From Methanoregula sp. (lineage in GTDB: Archaea; Halobacteriota; Methanomicrobia; Methanomicrobiales; Methanospirillaceae): a stretch of 33,561 bases of DNA. Positions 1 to 6,658 of the stretch are shown here, one piece after another (the stretch's first letter is position 1; every line of letters starts with the position of its first letter). The stretch is from contig JALOBP010000026.1 in the NCBI GenBank assembly GCA_023228295.1, positions 1-33,561 of the forward strand. Direction: 5' to 3'. A model generated the notes under the pieces. The model saw only the letters and a list, made by a program, of their open reading frames with translations, ran no database searches and had not been told where the DNA came from. A program made the position numbers and the translations under genes.

Positions 1-702
1 GAGAGCTACCTCCACCACCAGGGGGATACCTTCACGAAGAGGTTCGATGCGAACTCTTACCTGTTCATAACGAAGGCGATTGACTACTTCGACCTGACAC
101 GGGATGGCTCACTCGCTACCGGTCTTGCCGGTGTAAAAGCAGCATTCCTCGTCATCTCGGTCTCGTCCGACTGGCTCTATCCCCCTTATCAGTCACAGGA
201 GATTGTGTCTGCCCTGACAGCGAACGATCGTGATGTCCACTACAGTGAGATCCAGTCCAACTTCGGCCATGACGCGTTCCTGCTGGAGTCCGGCCAGCTG
301 AATTACATCGTCGGGAAGTTCCTGTCGCATACGGTAGTCGGGGACGTCATGATCAGCGATGTAGAGACAATAGAGGAGGGGACAACGATTGCCGTAACTG
401 CCCGGCGGATGGTAAATCTCGGTGTCAGCCATCTGTCCGTACTCTCCGCCAGCGGGAAGCTCGTTGGGATCGTGACCTCATGGGATATTGCAAAGGCCGT
501 AGCCTCAAATTTCCTCTGGCTGGACGAGATCATGTCCCGGGACGTTGTAACGACAACGCCGGATGAGCTGATCGAAGTGGCCGCGAGGAAGATGGAGGAA
601 CACGCGATCTCTGCCCTGCCGGTCGTCGACGACCAGCAGCACGTTATCGGCCTTATCACCGTTGATGCGATCAGTGTCCTTGTCGGGAGAGGAACCGCGT
701 GA
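1..702 (+). CDS. metX: Homoserine O-acetyltransferase with C-terminal CBS pair (5' end missing)
   Basis: The reading frame is open from base 1, so the window holds only the last 233 codons. The first ~110 residues match the C-terminal part of an alpha/beta-hydrolase-fold MetX: SSDWLYPP carries the expected catalytic aspartate and FGHDAFL the catalytic histidine. Two CBS motifs follow (about residues 112-170 and 176-231, starting near GDVMIS and DEIMSR). MetX acylates homoserine at the entry to the transsulfurylation or direct sulfhydrylation route to homocysteine and methionine, and MetX-CBS fusions are common in methanogens. CBS pairs usually bind adenosyl ligands, so S-adenosylmethionine or nucleotide feedback is a reasonable inference. 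The stop overlaps the next start (GTGA), suggesting translational coupling. The family call is firm; homoserine acetyl- versus succinyl-specificity cannot be judged from this part. Confidence 0.88.
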   Translation, partial: ESYLHHQGDTFTKRFDANSYLFITKAIDYFDLTRDGSLATGLAGVKAAFLVISVSSDWLYPPYQSQEIVSALTANDRDVHYSEIQSNFGHDAFLLESGQLNYIVGKFLSHTVVGDVMISDVETIEEGTTIAVTARRMVNLGVSHLSVLSASGKLVGIVTSWDIAKAVASNFLWLDEIMSRDVVTTTPDELIEVAARKMEEHAISALPVVDDQQHVIGLITVDAISVLVGRGTA

Positions 703-1205
703 GGATCCTCTCCATCCACGCGGACCGGCTGTGGTATCATGCCACAAAGAAAACGAGGATGGCAGAACCAACCAATGTCCGAGAGGATCGGATGGAGGAG
801 TGTGTCGTCCTCTTCTGCTGCGTAGAGAAACTGGATGAAAAGGATCCTGATCAGGTGATCAGGAGCGCGACTGCGGGGGTCAGAAAACGCCTTGCCATGC
901 TTCACGTGAACCGCGTCCTGATCTACCCGTATGCCCACCTTACGAGCACGCTTGGCTCCCCTCCTGTTGCGCTGTACATTCTCAAAGGGTTGGAATCCTC
1001 CCTTATTGATACAAAAGTCGAGGTCAAACGCGCCCCGTTCGGGTGGTACAAGGAGTTCGAGATCCGGGGAAAGGGCCACCCGCTTGCCGATCTGTCCATG
1101 ACCATCTGCCCGTACCATGGAACGGAATGCGATTTCACCTGCCCTTACTGCCACCACCCGTTCAAGGAAGGGGATGCAGGGCACATTTGCGGTGGGGCGC
1201 TCTAG
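699..1205 (+). CDS. Free-standing threonyl-tRNA synthetase editing domain protein
   Basis: A 168-residue protein starting with GTG inside the stop of the previous gene. Residues 1-~140 resemble the N-terminal editing domain of archaeal ThrRS, a D-aminoacyl-tRNA deacylase fold that removes serine from mischarged tRNA-Thr: RILSIHADRL at the start, LIYPYAHL in the middle, RAPFGWYKEFEI and KGHPLADLS towards the end are the family's typical blocks. There is no synthetase catalytic domain; the chain ends soon after. In place of the usual linker there is a tail rich in Cys and His (CPYH, CPYCHH, HIC within the last ~30 residues) that could form a small zinc site. It is probably a trans-acting proofreading factor or a paralogue with another substrate. 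It lies between metX and thiI with almost no spacing, so the three genes may be co-transcribed. Confidence 0.8.
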   Translation: MRILSIHADRLWYHATKKTRMAEPTNVREDRMEECVVLFCCVEKLDEKDPDQVIRSATAGVRKRLAMLHVNRVLIYPYAHLTSTLGSPPVALYILKGLESSLIDTKVEVKRAPFGWYKEFEIRGKGHPLADLSMTICPYHGTECDFTCPYCHHPFKEGDAGHICGGAL

Positions 1206-1209
1206 GATT

Positions 1210-2322
1210 ATGAAACGCCAGTGGCTTGTCCGTTACTCAGAGATTTTTTTGAAATCTGACCCGGTCCGGCGCCAGTGGGAGAAGATCCTGATCGAAAACA
1301 TCCACAAGGTGATGCCGGGTGTCCATGTCCGGAACGAACGGGGCCGGATCTGGCTTGACGGTGAAGTGAACCCGGACCTGTTGAAGAACATCTTTGGGAT
1401 CGTTTCGTTCTCGGAAGTCGAGCATATCAGACTGGATATGATCGGGATCTACCTGCCCGACTTTTGCCGGCACCACGGCATTGAAGACGTGAAGACCTTC
1501 GCCCTTAAGATAAAACGGGTGGGAACGCACGACTTCACTTCCAATGATAAAGCGATCGAGTACGGAAATCTCATACAAAAGGAGTTCCCGCATCTTCGGG
1601 TGAATCTTGCCCACCCGGAGATGGAAATCCACATCGAGATTAGGGCTGGCGAGGTATACCTGTACGACAATGTGACAAAAGCCGTAGGCGGTCTCCCGCT
1701 TGGTGTCGAGGGATCTCTGGTCGCGCTTGTCTCCGGTGGTATCGACTCTCCCGTGGCCGCATGGATGATGATGAAGCGGGGCTGTCTAATCCTCCCGATC
1801 TTCGTTGCACTAGATACCTTCCTGGACGAGACGACGATTGCAAGGGCAGAGCGGGTTATCGAGGTCCTTGCCCGTTATCAGCCCGGTATCAGACTCACTG
1901 TGATCCACGACTCCTATCTTGCAGAAGCAAAGAAGGAACTTGTCAGTCGAGGCCTTGACAAATATACCTGTATCTTCTGCAAGCGGCGGATGTACCGTGT
2001 GGCAACGGAATTCGCAAGGAAGAACGGGGCAAAGGGGATCGTGACTGGTGAATCTCTCGGACAGGTGGCAAGCCAGACGCTTGATAACCTTGTCGTCCTC
2101 ACGGATGCAGCCTCAGATATCCCCCTCCACCGCCCACTCATCGGGTACGACAAGGAAGAGACGGTGCGGATCGCTCGCGAGATCGGTACCTTTACGGAGT
2201 CTATCTCAAATGCATCCGGATGCAAGGCTGTACCTCAGGGGCCTTCAACGAAGGCAAAGCTTGAGACGATCCGCGAGATCGAAGCGAAGATGGAAGCCAG
2301 CTCGATGGTTCTTCCTCTTTGA
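1210..2322 (+). CDS. thiI: tRNA 4-thiouridine synthetase ThiI (THUMP plus PP-loop)
   Basis: A 370-residue ThiI. The frame opens further upstream, but ATG 1210 lies five bases after the preceding stop and gives the family's usual N-terminus (MKRQWLVRYSEIFLKS). The ferredoxin-like and THUMP RNA-binding region covers about residues 1-165. The adenylating PP-loop SGGIDSPVAAW lies near residue 176, and a Cys pair motif CIFCKRRMYR follows near residue 255. The rhodanese domain of the enterobacterial enzyme is absent, as is normal for archaea. ThiI activates U8 of tRNA with ATP and inserts sulfur to form 4-thiouridine; in methanogens lacking classical desulfurase the sulfur can come from sulfide via cysteines in the PP-loop domain. 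The C-terminus (ending SSMVLPL) is short but within family variation. Confidence 0.93.
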   Translation: MKRQWLVRYSEIFLKSDPVRRQWEKILIENIHKVMPGVHVRNERGRIWLDGEVNPDLLKNIFGIVSFSEVEHIRLDMIGIYLPDFCRHHGIEDVKTFALKIKRVGTHDFTSNDKAIEYGNLIQKEFPHLRVNLAHPEMEIHIEIRAGEVYLYDNVTKAVGGLPLGVEGSLVALVSGGIDSPVAAWMMMKRGCLILPIFVALDTFLDETTIARAERVIEVLARYQPGIRLTVIHDSYLAEAKKELVSRGLDKYTCIFCKRRMYRVATEFARKNGAKGIVTGESLGQVASQTLDNLVVLTDAASDIPLHRPLIGYDKEETVRIAREIGTFTESISNASGCKAVPQGPSTKAKLETIREIEAKMEASSMVLPL

Positions 2323-2739
2323 ATATTTCCGTGAGATGCGATGCTGGCGATCCAGAAGACGGAGGGTACTGATCATGGCGGACGCAGGGTACCTGTGCTG
2401 GAGGGGGGTACCCCCTGTGTGAGTTGAGGGATCGGAAAGTACCCCGGCGGTTGGGCACTCATGGGATTTTAGGATTTTATCCCGGCAGATTCGCGGATTT
2501 TTCTCTATACTAATCAACCTCAAAATTTCTCTGTAAAAAACATTTCCTGGATGATGAAAAAGAGTCGGAATTGACTAAAAGATCTAAGGTAAATTGTCTC
2601 CTTACCCTGATGTGTGTTCAAACCAACAGGCAAATACGAAATCAGAGGGTCGGGTAATCATTTTTATTAATCATGCATTTTCGGTTGTACAGTCCACTCG
2701 GACTCACCCGATTCCTGCAAATATTCGAGACGAGATTGC
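2323..2739. other. Intergenic, AT-rich towards the right, no gene seen
   Basis: Roughly 420 bases between thiI and the transposase remnant. Just downstream of thiI there is a GC-rich stretch with the short palindrome GGGGGTACCCCC near 2407. From about 2460 the base composition turns AT-rich, like the transposon remnant that follows. I see no credible reading frame, no tRNA-like cloverleaf and no clear terminal inverted repeat of the insertion sequence, although the left end of that element must lie in the right part of this stretch. Confidence 0.5.
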
Positions 2740-3558
2740 ACGCAGCACCAGCTGCTAACACTTCTTCTCTTCAAAGAATACATGAGAGAAGATTACCCTA
2801 CAGTCATCTGGAACCTTGAAGAGATGAATCGTATCCGGGAATTACTCGGACTCAATACTATCCCTCACTTCACGACACTCCAAAAATTTCTCTGTCGTAT
2901 CAATACACTGTACTTCGATTTTCTCTTGAAAAATACCCTGAAACGGTTCTATTCTGTTGACAGTACAATTTCAATCACAGCTATTGACTCATCAGGACTC
3001 CCCAGCGGGTACTGCAGTCATTATTACTCTATCCGAACCGGTAAACTCTGAAAACATTTCCTGAAAACGTCTATTGCTGTTGATACTAATCAGCAGCTTA
3101 TCACCGGGTTCATAATCTCAAAAAGCCGAGTTCACGATTCTCAACATTCATTCGTAATCCTAAAGAAATGTCATAAAACACGAAGATCTGAGTGCTATGT
3201 CATGAACCGTGGATACGATTCAGAGAAAATGCAGCGGTTTGTCCGCGAAACCCTGAAGGCGATTTCAATCAGACCTCCCCGATCATGGAAAGGTACTGAA
3301 CATGTCTGGGGGAAATACCGAAAGGAAATGACCTGGAAATTCGATGTAACACGTTACTGAAAACGCTTCCTCGTTGAAACCAAGTTTTCCCTCCATAAAC
3401 TGAGGTTCGGGGCCGATCAAAAATCCCGGTTATTCCAGATTCAGAAGAAAGAAATCACATGTAAGATAGTTCTCGCTAACCTTGACCGTTTCATACAATT
3501 TGTCTGGATTGAGGTTTTCTACAGAGCAGAAATTTTCAAACAACAATTCGATCAATAA
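2740..3558 (+). pseudogene. Degenerate DDE transposase (IS5/IS4-like)
   Basis: One frame reads as a continuous transposase interrupted only by two TGA codons (3049-3051 and 3358-3360). Recognisable blocks in order are NLEEMNRIRELLGL, IPHFTTLQKFLCRI, the first catalytic Asp in AIDSSG, KHFLKTSIAVDT, the second Asp in RGYDSE, and the catalytic Glu in FLVETKFSLH, ending at TAA 3556. Both TGA codons sit where family members carry arginine (GKL-x-KHFLK and RY-x-KRFLVET), consistent with CGA or AGA decaying to TGA. The N-terminus has also lost its frame: the frame opens around HQLLTLLLFKEYM but no start codon leads into it. The element is therefore inactive. The AT-rich DNA differs from thiI upstream, as expected for an acquired element. 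Confidence 0.85.
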
Positions 3559-3571
3559 AACAAATTGTTCT

Positions 3572-3593
3572 GTTTTAAAACAAATTTATTTGT
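3572..3593. repeat. 22-bp motif, copy 1 (possible operator)
   Basis: The motif begins with the perfect palindrome GTTTTAAAAC and continues into ACAAA-4-TTTGT, itself an inverted repeat. A second copy with 20 of 22 bases identical lies at 4235-4256. The two copies stand upstream of the NikR-like gene and of the pilin pair respectively. Right after copy 1 comes a TATA-like run (ATAATTTAAATACC, from about 3594), so it sits where a regulator near a promoter could bind. Role inferred from position and symmetry only. Confidence 0.45.
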
Positions 3594-3834
3594 ATAATTT
3601 AAATACCGGAACCGCAAAAACACATGAGATCAATCATGACACCAGGGACATCATCCCATCGCCCGGCCTGGAGCATACTGCACTGCCCCGAAGTCAGCCA
3701 GACGGGCAAAGACGATACACGTATGCAGCACAGTGGCGTAAAACCATGTGCCCCTGTGCCCGCGCTCACACACCAGGATCGTCTCCTGGGCAGCAACACC
3801 GACATCTGCCGAAGCAAGGACGTGAGGTGATCCC

Positions 3835-4119
3835 ATGCACCCGGACAAGACACTACCCCAGGAAAGAAACGCAGAGCAGCAGGGTATGATTACAGTCCTT
3901 TTTGAAAAGAATTTCCGGGGAGTGCGGCCGGCACTGATGAATCTCAAGAATGAGTATCAGGAGATCGTCCATACATCATTCAGTGCACCTATGGCGGGAG
4001 ACGTTGCTGTTGAAATCATCCTTGTCCGTGGCGAAGACGTCCGGCTCAAAGCGCTCGAACGCGAGCTGATGGAAAAGCGGGGGATTCGCTCGGCCCGGCT
4101 GACGCTTATCCCCACGTGA
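3835..4119 (+). CDS. NikR C-terminal-domain-like protein lacking the DNA-binding part
   Basis: A 94-residue protein. The start is well fixed: GAGGTGATCCC directly precedes ATG 3835 and matches the anti-Shine-Dalgarno sequence. Residues ~18-94 follow the ACT-like regulatory domain of the nickel regulator NikR (GMITVLFEKNFRG, LKNEYQEIVHTS, VEIILVRGEDVRLKALERELMEKRGIRSARLTL). The ribbon-helix-helix DNA-binding domain, normally ~45 residues before this, is absent; only 17 residues precede the domain and upstream DNA in this frame has stops. The histidines and cysteine that bind high-affinity nickel in classical NikR (HxH and a Cys about six residues on) appear to be replaced by Ser, Pro and Ala in SFSAPMAGDVAVEI. 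It may be a non-nickel ligand sensor or partner protein. The metal-ligand alignment is from memory of the family and should be checked. Confidence 0.62.
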   Translation: MHPDKTLPQERNAEQQGMITVLFEKNFRGVRPALMNLKNEYQEIVHTSFSAPMAGDVAVEIILVRGEDVRLKALERELMEKRGIRSARLTLIPT

Positions 4120-4182
4120 GGATATTTGCGCGGTAAAGGTGAGGACGCGGGAGAGCGGCCCGGTTTTGTGATATTTTTACTT

Positions 4183-4205
4183 TTCGTAATACCAGGTATT
4201 ACGAA
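4183..4205. promoter_or_regulatory. 23-bp perfect palindrome, candidate operator
   Basis: Two perfect 11-base arms (TTCGTAATACC and GGTATTACGAA) surround a single central A. The element lies in the gap between the NikR-like gene (ends 4119) and the first pilin (starts 4334), about 50 bp before the second copy of the 22-bp motif. A palindrome this long with a one-base centre does not make a good RNA hairpin loop and is typical of a dimeric repressor site. No function is known to me; the neighbouring NikR-like protein has no DNA-binding domain of its own. Confidence 0.55.
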
Positions 4206-4234
4206 TTTCATTTTTGAATTGATCAATTAAAATA

Positions 4235-4256
4235 GTTTTAAAACAAGTTAATTTGT
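4235..4256. repeat. 22-bp motif, copy 2, upstream of the pilin genes
   Basis: It agrees with the copy at 3572-3593 in 20 of 22 positions, including the whole GTTTTAAAAC palindrome and the closing ATTTGT. It lies ~80 bp before the first pilin start. It may be a shared regulator site or contain the TATA/BRE region of the pilin promoter. Confidence 0.45.
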
Positions 4257-4333
4257 GTCAATATCAGGATGGCGGGATCATTACGGACCTGTCGGATGAG
4301 ATCCTCCACGATGATTGATATACGAGGTACATC

Positions 4334-4957
4334 ATGAAGAACAGGATTCGTTTTGCGCAGGAATCTGCAGTATCGCCCGTTGTCGGCGTCATGCTGATGC
4401 TGGTTGTTGTAATCATTATTGCAGCGGTTGTGAGCGCGTTTGCGGGGGGGCTTGGAAGCGGGACAGAGAAAGCACCGCAGGCTGCAATCGATGTTTCGAT
4501 TAAGACCGGCATGGATGACACCATGGGCGGTACTGAAACCATCATGACCTTTACAGAGATAAGCGGAGATCCTATCCAGACAAAAGATCTCGCGATAATC
4601 ACATACTACAGGAACAAGGCAGGAATTGTACACAAAAACAAGCAGACTGCAACAAGCACTGCTGTTGATCTTTATGGTTCCGGAAAAACCACACGGGTCC
4701 CGTTTATTAATGATATGCGTTACGGCTATTCCGGGAATAACCCGGCAAAGGATTTCGGCAACTACACTTGGAAAACCGGTGATGTTCTCAGCACCGGAAA
4801 CACTGCCGGAACGGCATTCCTGCTTGGAATTAATTCCACTACCATACCCTATAACCTCAGCGATCCGGATTTTGGCCGGGACAGTATCGTTGATGTCAAG
4901 ATCCTCCACGTGCCGAGTGGACAATATCTCTTTGACAGGGAGGTGCCTGTGAAATGA
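4334..4957 (+). CDS. Archaeal type IV pilin (DUF1628 family), first of pair
   Basis: A 207-residue secreted subunit. The N-terminus has a short charged leader (MKNRIRFAQESA) followed by SPVVGVMLMLVVVIIIAAVVSAF, the class III signal and hydrophobic core typical of archaeal pilins and pilin-like proteins processed by a prepilin peptidase. The remaining ~165 residues are a polar head rich in Thr, Gly and Asn with several NxS/T sites, predicted outside the cell. GAGGT six bases before ATG 4334 supports the start. The last codons overlap the next pilin (ATGA), so the two are translated together. The head is not similar in detail to that of the second pilin. The exact filament (adhesion pilus or other pseudopilus) cannot be told from sequence. 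Confidence 0.88.
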   Translation: MKNRIRFAQESAVSPVVGVMLMLVVVIIIAAVVSAFAGGLGSGTEKAPQAAIDVSIKTGMDDTMGGTETIMTFTEISGDPIQTKDLAIITYYRNKAGIVHKNKQTATSTAVDLYGSGKTTRVPFINDMRYGYSGNNPAKDFGNYTWKTGDVLSTGNTAGTAFLLGINSTTIPYNLSDPDFGRDSIVDVKILHVPSGQYLFDREVPVK

Positions 4958-5595
4958 TTCAGAACAATGACGCGGGAGTTTCACCGGTTGTCGGTGTTAT
5001 GCTGATGCTTGTTGTGACGATTATTATCGCTGCAGTGGTTTCCGCATTTGCTGGGGGTATGGGGAGTGAACAGCACAAGACACCACAAGTCACGATGAAC
5101 GTGGAAAGTGTGATCCAGGACATTCAGGGAACCATCGATCCCGATACCTACGCACTGACTTATCCGGACGGGTATGCTGCCGCCAACGGCCTGCTGTTCG
5201 AGAATACCGGTGGGGATACGTTCTCGCTCAATGATATCGAGATCCAGGTGCAGTACCAGGATACAAAAATGACTCTCCGTACTGATGATAAATTACCCAC
5301 AAAAAACATTCTGCCGACAGGAATTTCAAACGGAGGATATTTCCAGAAAATCGGGAACTCCTCTCTCTCCGACCGGATGATCGCCCCAGGAGACAAATTT
5401 ATGCTGTATGCTGATGGTTGTGCACAGGGAGTCACGTATACGTACGACCATTCATACTATGGTCCGAAAATTTCCTGGAGACCGTATGATTCGAAAGGAG
5501 GGTTTTCCATCTACCTGAATTCAAAAATCAGGTACCAGATCATTGACAAGGTAACGAGCCGGGCAATCACAACCGGCGAACTCATCGTGAATTAA
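4954..5595 (+). CDS. Archaeal type IV pilin (DUF1628 family), second of pair
   Basis: A 213-residue paralogue of the preceding gene. Residues 9-35 (GVSPVVGVMLMLVV, then TIIIAAVVSAFAGG) are almost identical to the neighbour's signal/core segment, and the DNA is clearly related over that stretch, while the heads differ (here QVTMNVESVIQ, tyrosine-rich C-terminal half around HSYYGPKISW). This is the usual pattern for pilin families in methanogens: conserved assembly helix, variable exposed domain. The start overlaps the previous stop. A hairpin follows immediately after the stop, so the pair is likely one transcript separate from the corrinoid operon downstream. Confidence 0.88.
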   Translation: MIQNNDAGVSPVVGVMLMLVVTIIIAAVVSAFAGGMGSEQHKTPQVTMNVESVIQDIQGTIDPDTYALTYPDGYAAANGLLFENTGGDTFSLNDIEIQVQYQDTKMTLRTDDKLPTKNILPTGISNGGYFQKIGNSSLSDRMIAPGDKFMLYADGCAQGVTYTYDHSYYGPKISWRPYDSKGGFSIYLNSKIRYQIIDKVTSRAITTGELIVN

Positions 5596-5624
5596 CTATC
5601 TTTCAGTTTTTTTACTGAAGATAG
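5596..5624 (+). terminator. Hairpin with T-rich loop after the pilin pair
   Basis: CTATCTTTCAGT and ACTGAAGATAG pair almost completely (one bulged T) across a run of six or seven T. It starts directly after the pilin stop codon. Archaeal RNA polymerase terminates at oligo-T runs, so this is a plausible end for the pilin transcript. Confidence 0.6.
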
Positions 5625-5710
5625 AGTACGAGGGAGGCTATGAACATTTTTCCAAAAGTGCACCAGCAGCAATTCGTAACCGGATTATCCCTACGGAGTG
5701 ATCCCCGGCA

Positions 5711-6658
5711 ATGACCAGAACCGTCCCCGTCATCATCTGCTTAAGCATCGCTGCCATCACAACCATCGTACTCTGCACCTTCATCGGCCCGGCAGGCTTC
5801 GGATTCGTTTCCACCGCTTCGGGCGCTGCCGATATCATCGGCAGCATCCGGCTCCCCCGCGTCCTTGCCGCATTTTTTGTTGGCGCCAGTCTTGCCGTTG
5901 CCGGCGCCGCCATGCAGGCGCTTTTCAAAAACCCGATGGCAGACCCGTATATCCTCGGTACATCGTCCGGCGGGGCGCTCGGGGCGTCCCTTGCGATAGT
6001 CTTCTTCGGGGGACTTTTCGTTCCGGTCTTTGCATGGATCGGAGCGGTCGTTGCCATCCTGATTGTCTGGTCGATTGCTGGCCGCAGAGGAGTAATTTCC
6101 GTTGAGACCCTGCTCCTGACCGGCATTGCCGTCTCGTTCTTCTTCTCGGCCATCGTCTCCTTCCTGATCGCCATTGCCGGCCAGAACGTCCACCAGATCA
6201 TCTTCTGGCTCATGGGCGGATTCTGGAATGCGTCTCCGGCCGATGCAGTCCTGTCGGCCTGCATCCTCATCCCGGCAGGCCTCCTTCTCTTCTTTATGGG
6301 ACGGGACTTAAACGCCCTCTCTCTGGGGGAGGAGACTGCCGCTCACCTCGGGATTGATGCCGCCCGTGCCCGCTGGACCGTGCTTGGAGGCAGCACCCTG
6401 CTGGTTGCCGGTGCTGTCTCCATTGCCGGATCGATCGGGTTTGTCGGACTGGTCTGCCCGCACATCGTGCGGATGCTCCTCGGGCCGGACAACCGGGTGG
6501 TCATCCCCGCCTGCATCCTTGTCGGGGGAATTCTTCTGGTAATATCCGATACCCTCACCCGTACGTACTTCTCCGACCTGCCGGTCGGGATCATCACGGC
6601 ATTCATCGGGGCACCATTCTTTATCTGGCTCATCTGGCAGCGTGGGGAGGTCACATGA
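5711..6658 (+). CDS. btuC: Cobalamin/Fe-chelate ABC transporter permease (FecCD family)
   Basis: A 315-residue, very hydrophobic protein with about nine or ten membrane segments and FecCD/BtuC signatures: GSIRLPRVLAAFFVGASLAVAG near residue 45, MQALFKNPMADPYILG, a central NALSLGEETAAHLGID coupling loop near residue 200, and GFVGLVCPHIVRMLLG near 235. It forms the transmembrane dimer of an importer with the ATPase encoded next (ATGA overlap at 6655). Assignment to corrinoids rather than siderophores rests on co-operonic btuF and cbiZ. GGAGTGATCC upstream of ATG 5711 supports the start. Family certain; substrate by context. Confidence 0.88.
   Translation: MTRTVPVIICLSIAAITTIVLCTFIGPAGFGFVSTASGAADIIGSIRLPRVLAAFFVGASLAVAGAAMQALFKNPMADPYILGTSSGGALGASLAIVFFGGLFVPVFAWIGAVVAILIVWSIAGRRGVISVETLLLTGIAVSFFFSAIVSFLIAIAGQNVHQIIFWLMGGFWNASPADAVLSACILIPAGLLLFFMGRDLNALSLGEETAAHLGIDAARARWTVLGGSTLLVAGAVSIAGSIGFVGLVCPHIVRMLLGPDNRVVIPACILVGGILLVISDTLTRTYFSDLPVGIITAFIGAPFFIWLIWQRGEVT

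Noticed and set aside
2401..2420. GC-rich palindrome after thiI as a terminator
   Set aside because: No T run follows it and the palindrome has no loop, so a terminator call is not supported.
3049..3360. In-frame TGA codons of the transposase read as selenocysteine
   Set aside because: Both positions correspond to arginine in relatives, the gene also lacks a start, and no SECIS-like structure is seen. Simple decay explains it.
3624..3830. 68-codon frame before the NikR-like gene as a leader peptide or separate gene
   Set aside because: The composition is not protein-like, no ribosome-binding site precedes it and no known domain is seen; its stop merely falls inside the next gene's Shine-Dalgarno sequence.
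5638..6270. Long open frames antiparallel to btuC and to other GC-rich genes
   Set aside because: They are mirror frames caused by third-position G+C bias; none shows a recognisable domain or a ribosome-binding site, and the sense genes are certain.
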